Shown here piece by piece: positions 1 to 8,640 of a stretch of DNA of 64,000 nucleotides (the stretch's first letter is position 1; each line of letters opens with the position of its first letter). The DNA comes from Thalassobaculum fulvum. Its GTDB lineage: Bacteria; Pseudomonadota; Alphaproteobacteria; Thalassobaculales; Thalassobaculaceae. The notes under the pieces are model-generated. The model was not told where the DNA came from. It saw nothing but the letters and a program-made list of their open reading frames with translations, and ran no database searches. The DNA lies in contig NZ_BMZS01000007.1 of assembly GCF_014652915.1 (NCBI RefSeq), positions 186,001 to 250,000 on the forward strand, in the 5' to 3' direction. A program made the position numbers and the translations under genes.

Positions 1-364
1 CGTCCTCGCGACTGCCGTCGACCACCAGCTTCTGGCCGGCGTACTCGTCGAACCGCGCCGTGTAGGTGTAGACGATGCTTTCCTTGAAGGCCTTGAGATA
101 GGCCTCGCGCTCTTCCGGCGTCGCCAGGCGCCAATAGCGGCCGAGCAGGAACCGGCCGATCCCCTCCATGTCGAAGGTGTCGCTCAGCAGCTCGTCGAAG
201 CGGGCGCGCTTGGCCTCCATGTCGGCGGCCTTGTCGGTGACCAGCCCGAGGGCGCGGTCGGCGAGGGCGTGGATGAACGCCTCGGGGGCCGCCGCATCGG
301 CGCGCGCAAGCACCGGCGCGGTCAGCACCAGCAGCACGAACGCGAAAACCCGCGCGAACGCCAT
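1..364 (-). CDS. mlaC: MlaC-type phospholipid-binding protein (partial)
   Basis: This is the N-terminal ~121 residues of a periplasmic MlaC/Ttg2D protein; the C-terminus lies beyond the left edge. MlaC carries phospholipid between the outer-membrane MlaA complex and the inner-membrane MlaFEDB transporter. Residues 1-22 form a signal peptide (MAFARVFAFVLLVLTAPVLA, then RA-DA). The mature part shows the family pattern of an early helix followed by F-D-M-E-G-I-G-R-F-L-L-G-R-Y-W near residue 68, then a run of aromatic residues (YTYTARFDEY). The ATG at 364 has a GGGAG ribosome site 7 bases upstream. It follows mlaA by 28 bases on the same strand, so the two are probably cotranscribed. Confidence 0.85.
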   Translation of the reverse strand, partial: MAFARVFAFVLLVLTAPVLARADAAAPEAFIHALADRALGLVTDKAADMEAKRARFDELLSDTFDMEGIGRFLLGRYWRLATPEEREAYLKAFKESIVYTYTARFDEYAGQKLVVDGSRED

Positions 365-392
365 GTGACAACTCCCGTTGCTGATGGCCGCC

Positions 393-1208
393 TCAGCTCG
401 ACGGCGACTTCGGCCCGGCGCTCTCGGCGGGCTGGCCGCCCGGCACGTACTCGTCGAACTCCTCGGAGGTGTTCGAGCGCCCGCCGGCTCCGGCCGGCGG
501 CGTGCCGTTGTTGATGAGCGCGTCGCGCCGCTGCTTGTAGATCGTGCGGACGCGCGCGTAGTAGTCCACCGATGTCTGCTTCAGGTCGTTGATGGCCGCG
601 AAGTTCCGGGCCCGGAAGTCGACGGCGCCGGCGGCACGGCGGGCCAGCTGGACGCGGGTCCGGTCGCCGTCGCGCTCCAGCGGGTTGCCGTTTCCGACGT
701 AGTTGATCGGATCCAGGAAGTAGTCGACCACCAGGCCGACCGTGTCGCGCACGTTCGACGGGCCGAGCAGCGGCAGCACGATGTAGGGCCCGTCGCCGGA
801 GCCGTAGACCGCCAGGGTCTGCCCGAAATCCTCTTCCCGGTGCTCGAGCCCGAGACCGGTCGCGTTGTCGACGAAGCCGAACAGCGGCGCGTTGGCGACG
901 AACCGCGACGCCGTGGTGCCGGCCGCGCTCCAGTCGCCCTGGAACAGGTTGTTGGCCAGCACGACCGGGGTCGTCAGCCACTCCAGGAAGCTGCGGACCA
1001 TGTCGCGCACCGGATCCGGCACGGCTTCCTTGTACATGTACGCGGTCGGCTGCAGCACGAAGGTGTCGACGGTATCGTTCACCGCGAACACCATCCGGTT
1101 GGCCGGTTCGATGGGATCGTAGACCGCCCCGGGCTCAAGCTCGGTCTGGCTTGCGCATCCGGCTAAGAGCCCCGTCGCGAAAACCGCGGCCGTGAACGAG
1201 CGACGCAT
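393..1208 (-). CDS. mlaA: MlaA (VacJ) outer-membrane lipoprotein
   Basis: 271-residue lipoprotein that removes mislocalised phospholipid from the outer leaflet of the outer membrane and passes it to MlaC. The N-terminus is a lipoprotein signal ending in the lipobox LLAGC (Cys18). The body has the MlaA landmarks: DPIEPANR near residue 31, a long amphipathic stretch, and the GPYIVLPLLGPSNVRD segment. The frame stays open upstream to 1319, but the start at 1208 (MRRSF) places the signal peptide correctly; an ATG at 1223 (MGLCRMRRS) is a possible alternative. Pro/Ser-rich, disordered C-terminal tail. mlaC follows directly. Confidence 0.93.
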   Translation of the reverse strand: MRRSFTAAVFATGLLAGCASQTELEPGAVYDPIEPANRMVFAVNDTVDTFVLQPTAYMYKEAVPDPVRDMVRSFLEWLTTPVVLANNLFQGDWSAAGTTASRFVANAPLFGFVDNATGLGLEHREEDFGQTLAVYGSGDGPYIVLPLLGPSNVRDTVGLVVDYFLDPINYVGNGNPLERDGDRTRVQLARRAAGAVDFRARNFAAINDLKQTSVDYYARVRTIYKQRRDALINNGTPPAGAGGRSNTSEEFDEYVPGGQPAESAGPKSPSS

Positions 1209-1425
1209 CCGACAAAGCCCCATTTCCGCCTGTGCGACCCGCATTTTACGTACGCACGCCCGAGACTTGAGGCCAACACGGCGCGGATTCTCGGCCGCTG
1301 TTGATCCCCTCAGACGCATTGTCGAGGTATCACAGAGACGGCCCCGATACCAGATGGCGGGACCCGCGGCGTTGGAGCTTCAATCCGGGTGTTGCAAAAA
1401 TATCGCGGTTTTTAACTATCCCGGC

Positions 1426-3174
1426 TCAGCGGACCCGATGGGCCAGGGCGTGCGCCTTGCGCTGCCACTCCACGGCGCCGACGGCGCGGTACAGCCGGCC
1501 GGCCTGGACCAGCAGGGCGGTCGCCGTGGCGTTGTCGATGTTGACCGCCAGCAGCCCGATCAGCAGCGCCGCATCGGCCTCCGACAACCGGTCGCCGACG
1601 CTCTGGAACAGGATCCGGGCCTCGGCGTAGGCCTGCTGGGCCTGCGGCAGCCGTCCGAGCGACGACTCCAGATCGCCGATCGCGCGCAGCGCCGAGGCCT
1701 CGCCGTGCGGATCCTTCAGGCCCTGGTACATGGTCCGGACCTGGGCGAAGTTGACCCGGGCCCGGTCGTGGTTCTCCATCAGCAGGTCGACCTGGCCGAG
1801 GTCCATCAGCGCCTGCGCCGCGTCGCGCGCGCCACCGGCGTTCTGGTAGTGGCCGTAGGCCTCCTTGAGGATCTCGCGGGCGCTCCGCTTCTGGTCGCGG
1901 GCGATGTCGACGTGCCCGCGGCCCTTCTGCGCGTCGGCCGTGATCAGCAGGTCCTCCGAGCTCTTGGCCTGGGCGATCACGCGGTCGAACATGACGCGCG
2001 CGTCCTCGATGTTGCCGGCGATCCGCTCCATCTCGCCGAGCCCGACCATCAGCCGCGCCTCATTGTCCTTATCGCCCGATTCGACGAACAGGTTGCGGGC
2101 GATGGTGCCGTTGGCCCGCCCCCATTCGAAACGGATGCGGCAACGCCGGGCGTCGCCGCGGCCGGCGATCAGCGCGCTGGCGCCGACCCGCCGGCCGGCC
2201 TGCTTGAAGCGCTGGGCCGCCTCCAGGGCCATCTCGCGGGCCTCGGTCGGCCGCTGCATCTTGCGGTAGCCGTCGGACATCACCAGGCGGACCAGGCCCT
2301 CGCCGACATAGTCGCCGGTCCGCCGGTAGAGGGTGAGGGCACGCTCGAAGCGGTTCTGGGCCTCGGCGGCGTTGCGCTCCAGGCGGTACATCTCGCCGCG
2401 GGCGTACAGCGCGTGCGCCTCGCCGATGCGGTCGCCGACCTGGGTCAGCAGGAAACGCGCCTGGTCGAAGCAGCCGGCCGCCTCCTCGGTCTTCGCCAGC
2501 CTGACGCACGCCTCGCCGAGGCTGAGATAGGCCGACCCTTCGCCGAACCGGTCGTTCTCCTGGCCGAAGATCGCCCGGGCCTCTTCGAAGGCCTGGCGCG
2601 CCGCCTCGTAGCCGCGACGGGCGAGCGCGAGGTTGCCGAGCCCCATCAGGGCCCGCGCCGCGTTCCGGCTGTCGTTGCCGCCGCGGAACCGGTTCAGCGC
2701 GTCCTCGAACAGCCGGCCGGCGTCGTCGTACTCGCCGCGCTCGGCGGCCAGTTCCCCCTGGCTGAGCCTGACCGTCGCTTCGAGCAGTTCCTGCTTGGCC
2801 TCGCGCGCCAGCGATGCCGCCTCGCCGAAGTTCTTGCGGGCGTCGTCGAGCAGACCGCAGATCCGGAACCCCTCGCCCTGCGCCCACAGCCGGCCGGCCA
2901 TCGCCGCCGGGCCGGTCGACAGCACGCCACCGGACCGCATCGCCTGGACGCCGCCGCTGCGCTTGATGCCCCGGCTGATCCACCAGTCCAGGACCAGGGC
3001 GCACAGGCCGACGAAGCCGACGACGCAGGCGAGCAGGAGCTGATAGTTGGCCGGGCGCCCGAGCGAGAACACGTAGCTCACGGCGACCGCACCCGCGGTG
3101 CACAGCAGGATGGTGAAGCGACGCTGCCAGGTTCCGAGCCGGCCCCGCCGTCGCGCACTCCGGATCGCCTTCAC
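1426..3174 (-). CDS. Membrane-anchored TPR-repeat protein
   Basis: 582 residues with an Arg-rich N-terminus, two closely spaced transmembrane segments (about 20-38 and 45-66) and then a long array of tetratricopeptide-like helical repeats. The repeats recur roughly every 40 residues with the pattern A-x-x-x-G-x-G-E-x-x-x-x-x-x-x-A, as in SAYLSLGEACVRLAKTEEA. TPR arrays are protein-protein interaction scaffolds; the partner cannot be told from the sequence. The start is a GTG at 3174 preceded by GAGGCGGGA. It is transcribed toward mlaA but is 217 bases away from it, so it is probably a separate unit. No enzymatic motif was seen. Confidence 0.8.
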   Translation of the reverse strand: MKAIRSARRRGRLGTWQRRFTILLCTAGAVAVSYVFSLGRPANYQLLLACVVGFVGLCALVLDWWISRGIKRSGGVQAMRSGGVLSTGPAAMAGRLWAQGEGFRICGLLDDARKNFGEAASLAREAKQELLEATVRLSQGELAAERGEYDDAGRLFEDALNRFRGGNDSRNAARALMGLGNLALARRGYEAARQAFEEARAIFGQENDRFGEGSAYLSLGEACVRLAKTEEAAGCFDQARFLLTQVGDRIGEAHALYARGEMYRLERNAAEAQNRFERALTLYRRTGDYVGEGLVRLVMSDGYRKMQRPTEAREMALEAAQRFKQAGRRVGASALIAGRGDARRCRIRFEWGRANGTIARNLFVESGDKDNEARLMVGLGEMERIAGNIEDARVMFDRVIAQAKSSEDLLITADAQKGRGHVDIARDQKRSAREILKEAYGHYQNAGGARDAAQALMDLGQVDLLMENHDRARVNFAQVRTMYQGLKDPHGEASALRAIGDLESSLGRLPQAQQAYAEARILFQSVGDRLSEADAALLIGLLAVNIDNATATALLVQAGRLYRAVGAVEWQRKAHALAHRVR

Positions 3175-3243
3175 GGATCCCGCCTCGATGTCAACTCAGG
3201 GTGGTGCGGACGCCCGACCGACGGGCGTTGCGACGCCGCCGGA

Positions 3244-4212
3244 TTATCGCCGATCTGCCGGAGCACTCCAACCCCGGCCGGCAACATCGCGGCTGGCGGC
3301 GCGCCGGTAGACCGGGCGCAGCAACCCCGGCAGCAGGTAGATCGGAAATTGCAGGAGCGCCAGATACAGGAAGGTATCGGGGGCGAACGCCGCCGGCGCG
3401 GCGCCGAGCACCAGCGCCATGTTCCGGTTGCCGCAGGCCAGCGCCAGGGTGGTGGCGGTCCGCGCGCCGGTCGGCCGGAACACCGCCCAGCCGAGGGCCT
3501 GCATGCCGAGGCTGACGCCGAACACCAGGGCGAGCAGGCCGGCGACCCGGGCCGGGCTCGCGACCGCCGCCTGGGTGACCCCGTCCATCACCGCGATCGC
3601 GAACAGCAGCATGACGATCACGAATCCGCCGTCGATCGCGGCGGCATGGGTCCGCAGCCGGGCCGGGCCGGCGAGCCGCCGGATGACGGCGGCGGTCAGC
3701 ACGGACCCGGCCAGCAGCGCCGCCAGCCGGACCGCCAGCGCGACCGGCCCGATGTCGAGTTCGAGGCCCAGCAGCGCGAACACGATCGGCGGCAGGGTGA
3801 CCGGGACCAGCAGGCCGGTGACGGTGGTCACGGTCAGGGCGAGGGCGCCGTCCAGCCCGACCAGCGTGGCGATCGCCGGAACCGATATCAGCGGCGGCGA
3901 CGCCGACCACACCACCAGCGCCACGGCGATGCCGGGCGACAGGTCGAGGGCCCGGGCGGCGGCGAACCCGAGCAGCGGCGAGGCCAGCAGGACGAACCCG
4001 ACCGCCGGCAGCAGCAGCCACGGCCGCCGCAGCGACCGGCCGACTTCGGCCGGTTCCAGGCGCAGCAGCGACAGGGTCAGCATGAGCGCGATCGCCGGAA
4101 CCAGCAGCGGCTTGGCCGAGGCTGCCAGCTCCGGCAGCGCCAGCCCGAGCACCACGCCGGCCGGCAGGCAGCCGGTCGCGCGTTTGCCGAACCAGGACAG
4201 GATGCCCATCAT
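3244..4212 (-). CDS. Bile acid:sodium symporter (BASS/SBF) family transporter
   Basis: 322-residue integral membrane protein with about 9-10 hydrophobic segments. The conserved SBF-family region near the C-terminal third reads ALACGNRNMALVLGA, with a Pro-rich crossing region (SASPPLISVPAIATLVG) in the middle. BASS proteins are Na+-coupled symporters of organic anions or carboxylates; some relatives carry arsenite or pantothenate, so the substrate is open. Two adjacent ATGs (4212 and 4209) can serve as start. It is divergent from the thioesterase gene, with 36 bases between the start codons, so the two promoters must overlap. Confidence 0.82.
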   Translation of the reverse strand: MMGILSWFGKRATGCLPAGVVLGLALPELAASAKPLLVPAIALMLTLSLLRLEPAEVGRSLRRPWLLLPAVGFVLLASPLLGFAAARALDLSPGIAVALVVWSASPPLISVPAIATLVGLDGALALTVTTVTGLLVPVTLPPIVFALLGLELDIGPVALAVRLAALLAGSVLTAAVIRRLAGPARLRTHAAAIDGGFVIVMLLFAIAVMDGVTQAAVASPARVAGLLALVFGVSLGMQALGWAVFRPTGARTATTLALACGNRNMALVLGAAPAAFAPDTFLYLALLQFPIYLLPGLLRPVYRRAASRDVAGRGWSAPADRR

Positions 4213-4248
4213 GGGGCGGCACCCGCCGTTGGCGGGCAATGGGAAGCC

Positions 4249-4758
4249 ATGACAGGAGACGGCAGGGTGACGGGCATCGACGACGCAGGTTGGTTCGATT
4301 CGGGGCGGGCGGTCGTCCGGTCGGACTGGATCGACTACAACGGCCACATGAACGTCGGCTACTACCTCGTGGCGTTCGACCAGGCGACCGAGGCGATCCA
4401 TGTGCATCTCGGAATCGGTGAAGCCTATCGGCGCGAGCACGACGCGTCGACGTTCGTGCTCGAGGCCCACGTCACCTACGACCACGAGCTGCTGGAAGGG
4501 GCGCCGCTGGCGTTCCGCACCCGGATCGTCGCCTTCGATTCCAAGCGGCTGCACCTGATGCACCGGATGTTCCACGCCGAGGAAGGGTTCCTGGCCGCGA
4601 CCAACGAGCTGATGTGCCTGCACGTCGACCTGAAGCAACGCAAGACCAGCCCGTTCCCGGACGACGCCATGGCGCGGATCCGCGAGGTCGGCGAGGCGCA
4701 CGCCCGGTTCGGGGCGACCGACGGTGCGGGCCGGTCGATCGGCATACGTCGCCGGTGA
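4249..4758 (+). CDS. Hot-dog fold acyl-CoA thioesterase
   Basis: 169 residues of the 4HBT/FcbC-like hot-dog fold. The active-site signature is D-W-I-D-Y-N-G-H-M-N-V-G-Y-Y at residues 26-39, with Asp29 the expected catalytic acid. This WIDYNGHMN variant resembles thioesterases linked to carnitine/betainyl-CoA metabolism, but that link is inference from the motif alone. The upstream frame stays open for 3 kb opposite other genes; the ATG at 4249 is chosen because GGGAAG lies just upstream and the hot-dog fold begins soon after. It is followed by the diguanylate cyclase on the same strand after 84 bases. Confidence 0.88.
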   Translation: MTGDGRVTGIDDAGWFDSGRAVVRSDWIDYNGHMNVGYYLVAFDQATEAIHVHLGIGEAYRREHDASTFVLEAHVTYDHELLEGAPLAFRTRIVAFDSKRLHLMHRMFHAEEGFLAATNELMCLHVDLKQRKTSPFPDDAMARIREVGEAHARFGATDGAGRSIGIRRR

Positions 4759-4842
4759 CCCTGTCGGGCGAGTTCGGGTAGACTTTCCGGAGTCGGTTCG
4801 CCCGGGGCATGGGGGACGGGGCGCCGACGACGGAGGCGCACG

Positions 4843-5910
4843 ATGGTGTCCGGTCCGGAACTCGACCGCGCGCGCGAGACCGCCGAGACCGCGCTGCGCC
4901 ACATGGCGGTCCTGGGGATCCCGCCGACGCCGGAGAACTATGCGGTCTGGTTCGCCTATGCCGCCGGCAGCGATCCGCACCTGCGCCGGACCATCGACAT
5001 CCTGATGGACAACGGCCAGGAATTCGACGACCTGCGCAACGCCGAGCTGCATGCCCGCTTCGTGCTGCCGACCTACCGGACCAGCGCGGTCGACACCGTG
5101 GCCGACGACCTGCATGCCGTTGCCGGGCAGCTGTCGACGACGGTCGGCCACGCCGGCGCCGGCGTCCGGCGCTACGGCGACGCCCTGTCGAACGTGTCCG
5201 GGGCGCTGCACCGGACCGGCGCCGACGGGACCGGCGCCGACGACACCGGAGTGCGGAGCCTGGTGACCGGGCTGATGCAGGAGACCCGGGAGATGGAGGC
5301 GAACAACGCGCGTCTGCGCGAACGCCTGGAGCAGTCGTCGAGCGAGATCGCCCGCCTGCGCGAGACCTTGGAGGAGACCCGCCGCGAGGCCTCGACCGAC
5401 GGCCTGACCGGGATCGCCAACCGCATGCGCTTCGAACGCGAGCTGCGGATGGCCGCCGCCGCGGCGATGGAGGACGGCACCACGCTGTGCCTGCTGATGG
5501 CGGACATCGACCACTTCAAGGTGTTCAACGACACCCATGGCCACTCGGTCGGCGATCAGGTGCTCCGGCTGGTCGCCCGGGTGCTGTCCGAGGCGGTGCG
5601 GCCGGGCGACCTGGTCGCCCGCTACGGCGGCGAGGAGTTCACGGTGATCCTGCCGGACTGCAACCTCGACGAGGCGGCGCGCATCGCCGAGCGGATCCGC
5701 GACCGCATCGGCCACCGCCACGTGGTCCGGCGCAGCACCGGCGACGACCTGGGCGCGGTCACGCTGTCGCTTGGCGCCACCGCCTACCGGTTCGGCGAGC
5801 CGATCGCCCAGGCGGTCGAGCGGGCCGACGCCGCGCTGTACCGGGCCAAGCAGGCCGGGCGCAACCGGGTCGAGGTGGACGGCGACCTGTCGGCGGCGGC
5901 GGCGAACTGA
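4843..5910 (+). CDS. Diguanylate cyclase (GGDEF domain)
   Basis: 355-residue soluble GGDEF protein that makes cyclic di-GMP from two GTP. Residues 1-140 form a helical N-terminal region without a recognised sensor domain. A coiled coil (about 143-183) leads into the GGDEF domain. The active-site loop is GGEEF (262-266), metal-binding Asp221 and Asp223 sit in MADIDHFK, and the product-inhibition I-site RxxD is intact (RPGD, 253-256), so the enzyme should be active and feedback-inhibited. A PilZ receptor protein is encoded 26 kb away. No transmembrane segment is seen, so it is probably cytoplasmic. Confidence 0.95.
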   Translation: MVSGPELDRARETAETALRHMAVLGIPPTPENYAVWFAYAAGSDPHLRRTIDILMDNGQEFDDLRNAELHARFVLPTYRTSAVDTVADDLHAVAGQLSTTVGHAGAGVRRYGDALSNVSGALHRTGADGTGADDTGVRSLVTGLMQETREMEANNARLRERLEQSSSEIARLRETLEETRREASTDGLTGIANRMRFERELRMAAAAAMEDGTTLCLLMADIDHFKVFNDTHGHSVGDQVLRLVARVLSEAVRPGDLVARYGGEEFTVILPDCNLDEAARIAERIRDRIGHRHVVRRSTGDDLGAVTLSLGATAYRFGEPIAQAVERADAALYRAKQAGRNRVEVDGDLSAAAAN

Positions 5911-5916
5911 CCCGCG

Positions 5917-6417
5917 TCAGGTCGCGGTCCCGGCCAGCGTCCGCAGGGCGTCGTCGGCGATCGCGTAGGGCAGCCAGGTTCCTTTGCGGACCATGCCCAG
6001 GCGCTCGTAGAACTCGCGGGCCCGGTTGTCGGTCTTGACCGCCAGCTCCAGGCGGGCGCAGCCGCCGTCGACCGCCGCCCTGGCCAGCGCCGCCACCAGC
6101 CGCCGGCCGATGCCGTCGCCGCGGCGGTCCGGGTCGACGTACAGGTCCTCGATGTACAGGTTCGGCCGGCCGGCCCAGGTCGAATAGGTGAAGTAGTAGA
6201 GCGCCAGCCCGATCGCGTCGCGCCGTCCGGAGGCCGGGTCGACGGCCTCGGCCAGGAGGGCGTGAAACCGCGGCGCCGGCCCGAAGCCGTCGCGCAGCAG
6301 GTCGTCGACCGTCGATTCCACGTAGTCGGCAGCGTCCTGGGCCTCCGCCAGCCGGCGGATCAGGTCGAGAAGGGTGGTGGCATCGGCGGCGACCGCCGGG
6401 CGGAGTTCGATCGTCAT
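5917..6417 (-). CDS. GNAT N-acetyltransferase, diamine acetyltransferase-like
   Basis: 166-residue GCN5-related acetyltransferase that transfers acetyl from acetyl-CoA to an amine. The acetyl-CoA pyrophosphate-binding motif is RRGDGIG (R-x-x-G-x-G), preceded by the beta strand LYIEDLYVDPD. That strand and the C-terminal YERLGM resemble the spermidine/thialysine acetyltransferase subgroup; substrate choice is inference. The stop codon lies 6 bases from the converging diguanylate cyclase stop, leaving almost no terminator space. Confidence 0.88.
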   Translation of the reverse strand: MTIELRPAVAADATTLLDLIRRLAEAQDAADYVESTVDDLLRDGFGPAPRFHALLAEAVDPASGRRDAIGLALYYFTYSTWAGRPNLYIEDLYVDPDRRGDGIGRRLVAALARAAVDGGCARLELAVKTDNRAREFYERLGMVRKGTWLPYAIADDALRTLAGTAT

Positions 6418-6529
6418 GGCGGCGCACGGTAGAGAGTTGCCGGCACGATCCGCAAGGCTGCTTTCAACCCGGCCCGAGAGTCGTTAAGCTGCAAGGGCTT
6501 ACCTCGCCGGTCGCGAACCCCGGGCCGCC

Positions 6530-8302
6530 ATGCTGAAGTCACTCATCGGCCGTCCCGTCATGGGACTGAAGCGGCTCGTCCGCAACGACCAGCTGGTCAC
6601 CAGCGTGGCGGCGCTGGTGGTCGGCCTGGCCGCGGCGGCCGGGGCGGTGGCGTTCCGCGAGGCGATCGTCGGGCTGCAGTGGCTGTTTCTCGGCTTCTAC
6701 CACGAGCTGGTCGCCAGCGGCGCCCGCGAGGCGGCGCGCTGGCGCGTGGTGCTCGCGCCGGTGGCCGGCGGGCTGGTGGTCGGCGCGATCGCCCGCTGGC
6801 TGATGCCCGGCGGCCGCCCGCAGGGGGTGGCGAACGTGATCGAGGCGAGCGCGCTCAGGGCCGGCCGGATGTCGGCCCGGCAGGCGGCCGGCGCCGCCGC
6901 CATGAGCGCGATCTCGATCGGGGCCGGCGCCTCGGTCGGGCGCGAGGGGCCGGCCGTCCACCTCGGCGCCGCCCTGGCGAGCTTCGTCGGCCGCCCGCTC
7001 CAGCTCACGCGCTCGCAGTCGCGGACCCTGCTCGGCTGCGGCGTCGCCAGCGCCGTGGCGGCCTCGTTCAACGCCCCGATCGCCGGCGTGTTCTTCGCGC
7101 TGGAGGTGGTGGTCGGGCATTACGCGCTGTCGGCGCTGGCGCCGATCGTGATCGCCTCGGTGACCGGCACCATCGTGTCGCGCATCTGGTTCGGGGATTT
7201 CCCGGCGTTCCGGCTCGGCGACCACGAGATCGTCTCGTTCCTGCAGTTCCCGGCCTTCGCGCTGCTGGGCGTGGTGTGCGCGGTCGCCGCCATCGCCCTG
7301 ATGCGCCTGACCGAGATCGTCGAGCTGCGGACCTCGGACCTGCCGGCGCGCTGGCTGCACCCGGCGGCGGCCGGTCTCGCGGTCGGCGTGGTCGCGGTCT
7401 GGTACCCGGAGATCCTGGGGGTCGGCTACGAGGCGACCGACGACGCCCTGAAGGAGCAGTACGGCTTCCAGATGCTGGTGACGCTGGCGGTTCTGAAGAT
7501 CCTGATGACCGCGCTGTGCCTGGGGGCCGGGTTCGGCGGCGGGGTGTTCTCGCCGTCGCTGTTCATCGGCGCCATGGTGGGCGGCGCGTTCGGGATCGTC
7601 GCGAGCCACCCGTTCCCGGACCTGTCGTCCGGCCACGGCGCCTACACCCTGATCGGCATGGGCGCGGTCGCGGGGGCGGTGCTGGGGGCGCCGATCTCGA
7701 CCATCCTGATCATCTTCGAGCTGACCGGCGACTACCGGCTGACCATCGCGGTCATGATCGCGGTGGTGATCGCCTCGCTGATCACCCGGATGTGGCACGG
7801 CCCGTCGTTCTTCACCGACCAGCTCCGGCGCCGCGGGCTGGACCTGCAGGGCGGCCACGACATGGCGGCGCTGCGCGCGCTCCGGGTGCACGACGTGATG
7901 CGCCAGGACCACATCGCGGTGCCGGTCGACGCGACGCTCGACACCCTGCGCGACCGGCTGCGCCAGGCGCCGATGAACGAGCTGTTCGTGGTCGACGCCG
8001 ACGACCGGCTGGTCGGCACCATCACGCTCGCCGAGCTCGGCGAAGCCGCGTTCGACCACAGCCAGGACGCTGACCGCTGCGCCGGCGACCTGGCGCGACG
8101 GTCGCCGCCGGTGCTGGCGCTGTCGGACGACCTGCAGAAGGCGATCCGCCGGTTCGGCGAGGTCGACGAGGGCCTGCTCGGCGTGGTCGACGACCACCAG
8201 GGCACCCGGCTGGTCGGCTGCCTGCACGAACGCGACGTGATGCGGGCCTACAACACGGCGCTGGTGAACCTCCGGAAGGAGGAGCACGGGGAGACGCTGT
8301 AG
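6530..8302 (+). CDS. CLC-type chloride channel/antiporter with CBS domains
   Basis: 590-residue inner-membrane CLC protein. The gating-glutamate motif GREGP is at residues 137-141 (Glu139), followed by the family helix-N region and FNAPIAGVFFALE. The usual first selectivity motif GSGIP is replaced by GRPQGV (95-100), and the residue after FFALE is Val where proton-coupled relatives often have Glu, so it may be a channel rather than an H+/Cl- exchanger; this is inference by motif comparison. Residues ~450-585 carry two CBS domains (VHDVM..., then a second repeat) that bind adenine nucleotides. A long palindrome follows the stop. Confidence 0.92.
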   Translation: MLKSLIGRPVMGLKRLVRNDQLVTSVAALVVGLAAAAGAVAFREAIVGLQWLFLGFYHELVASGAREAARWRVVLAPVAGGLVVGAIARWLMPGGRPQGVANVIEASALRAGRMSARQAAGAAAMSAISIGAGASVGREGPAVHLGAALASFVGRPLQLTRSQSRTLLGCGVASAVAASFNAPIAGVFFALEVVVGHYALSALAPIVIASVTGTIVSRIWFGDFPAFRLGDHEIVSFLQFPAFALLGVVCAVAAIALMRLTEIVELRTSDLPARWLHPAAAGLAVGVVAVWYPEILGVGYEATDDALKEQYGFQMLVTLAVLKILMTALCLGAGFGGGVFSPSLFIGAMVGGAFGIVASHPFPDLSSGHGAYTLIGMGAVAGAVLGAPISTILIIFELTGDYRLTIAVMIAVVIASLITRMWHGPSFFTDQLRRRGLDLQGGHDMAALRALRVHDVMRQDHIAVPVDATLDTLRDRLRQAPMNELFVVDADDRLVGTITLAELGEAAFDHSQDADRCAGDLARRSPPVLALSDDLQKAIRRFGEVDEGLLGVVDDHQGTRLVGCLHERDVMRAYNTALVNLRKEEHGETL

Positions 8303-8330
8303 GGGGATTCGGCGGGACTCGACCCTCTTT

Positions 8331-8447
8331 CGTCATTCCGGAGCCGCGGAGCGGACTCCGGGATCCATCCGTCGAACCGCCCCGCGGACGCCCATGTTGC
8401 CCCATGGATCCCGGAGTCGCCCGCTACGCGGCCGCACTGGGATGACG
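8331..8447. repeat. Long imperfect palindrome (dispersed-repeat type) in the 338-base gap before uvrD
   Basis: Two arms, 8331-8368 and 8404-8447, are inverted copies. Both begin at their outer ends with cgtcat(t/c)cc and share an exact inner block actccgggatccat. The centre (8369-8403) is unrelated sequence. Palindromes with cgtcattcc ends and a ccgggatcc core are common interspersed elements in GC-rich alphaproteobacteria. If transcribed it would fold into a ~40-bp hairpin that could also end the CLC transcript. The rest of the gap (8448-8640) holds no supported gene and presumably the uvrD promoter. Confidence 0.8.
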
Positions 8448-8640
8448 GAAGGGAGAAGGAACCAACGACCGCTCCCCACCCAGGGTGGCCGTTGCCCCGG
8501 TCGAGTCCGGTCGCCGCGCGCCTTCTGACGGCGGTGCCGGGCCTTCGACGCCGGGCGGCGTTCCCGGACTGCCGTGGCTCGCCGTGCTCTGGCCGATTTT
8601 GCCCCTCGGCCCCCGCCGCCCGCGTGTTATATCCGGGGCT

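Noticed and set aside
1192-4248. Open plus-strand frame running into the thioesterase gene
   Set aside because: It lies opposite mlaA, the TPR gene and the transporter gene, has Gln/Arg-rich low-complexity translation, and the thioesterase has its own start and ribosome site at 4249.
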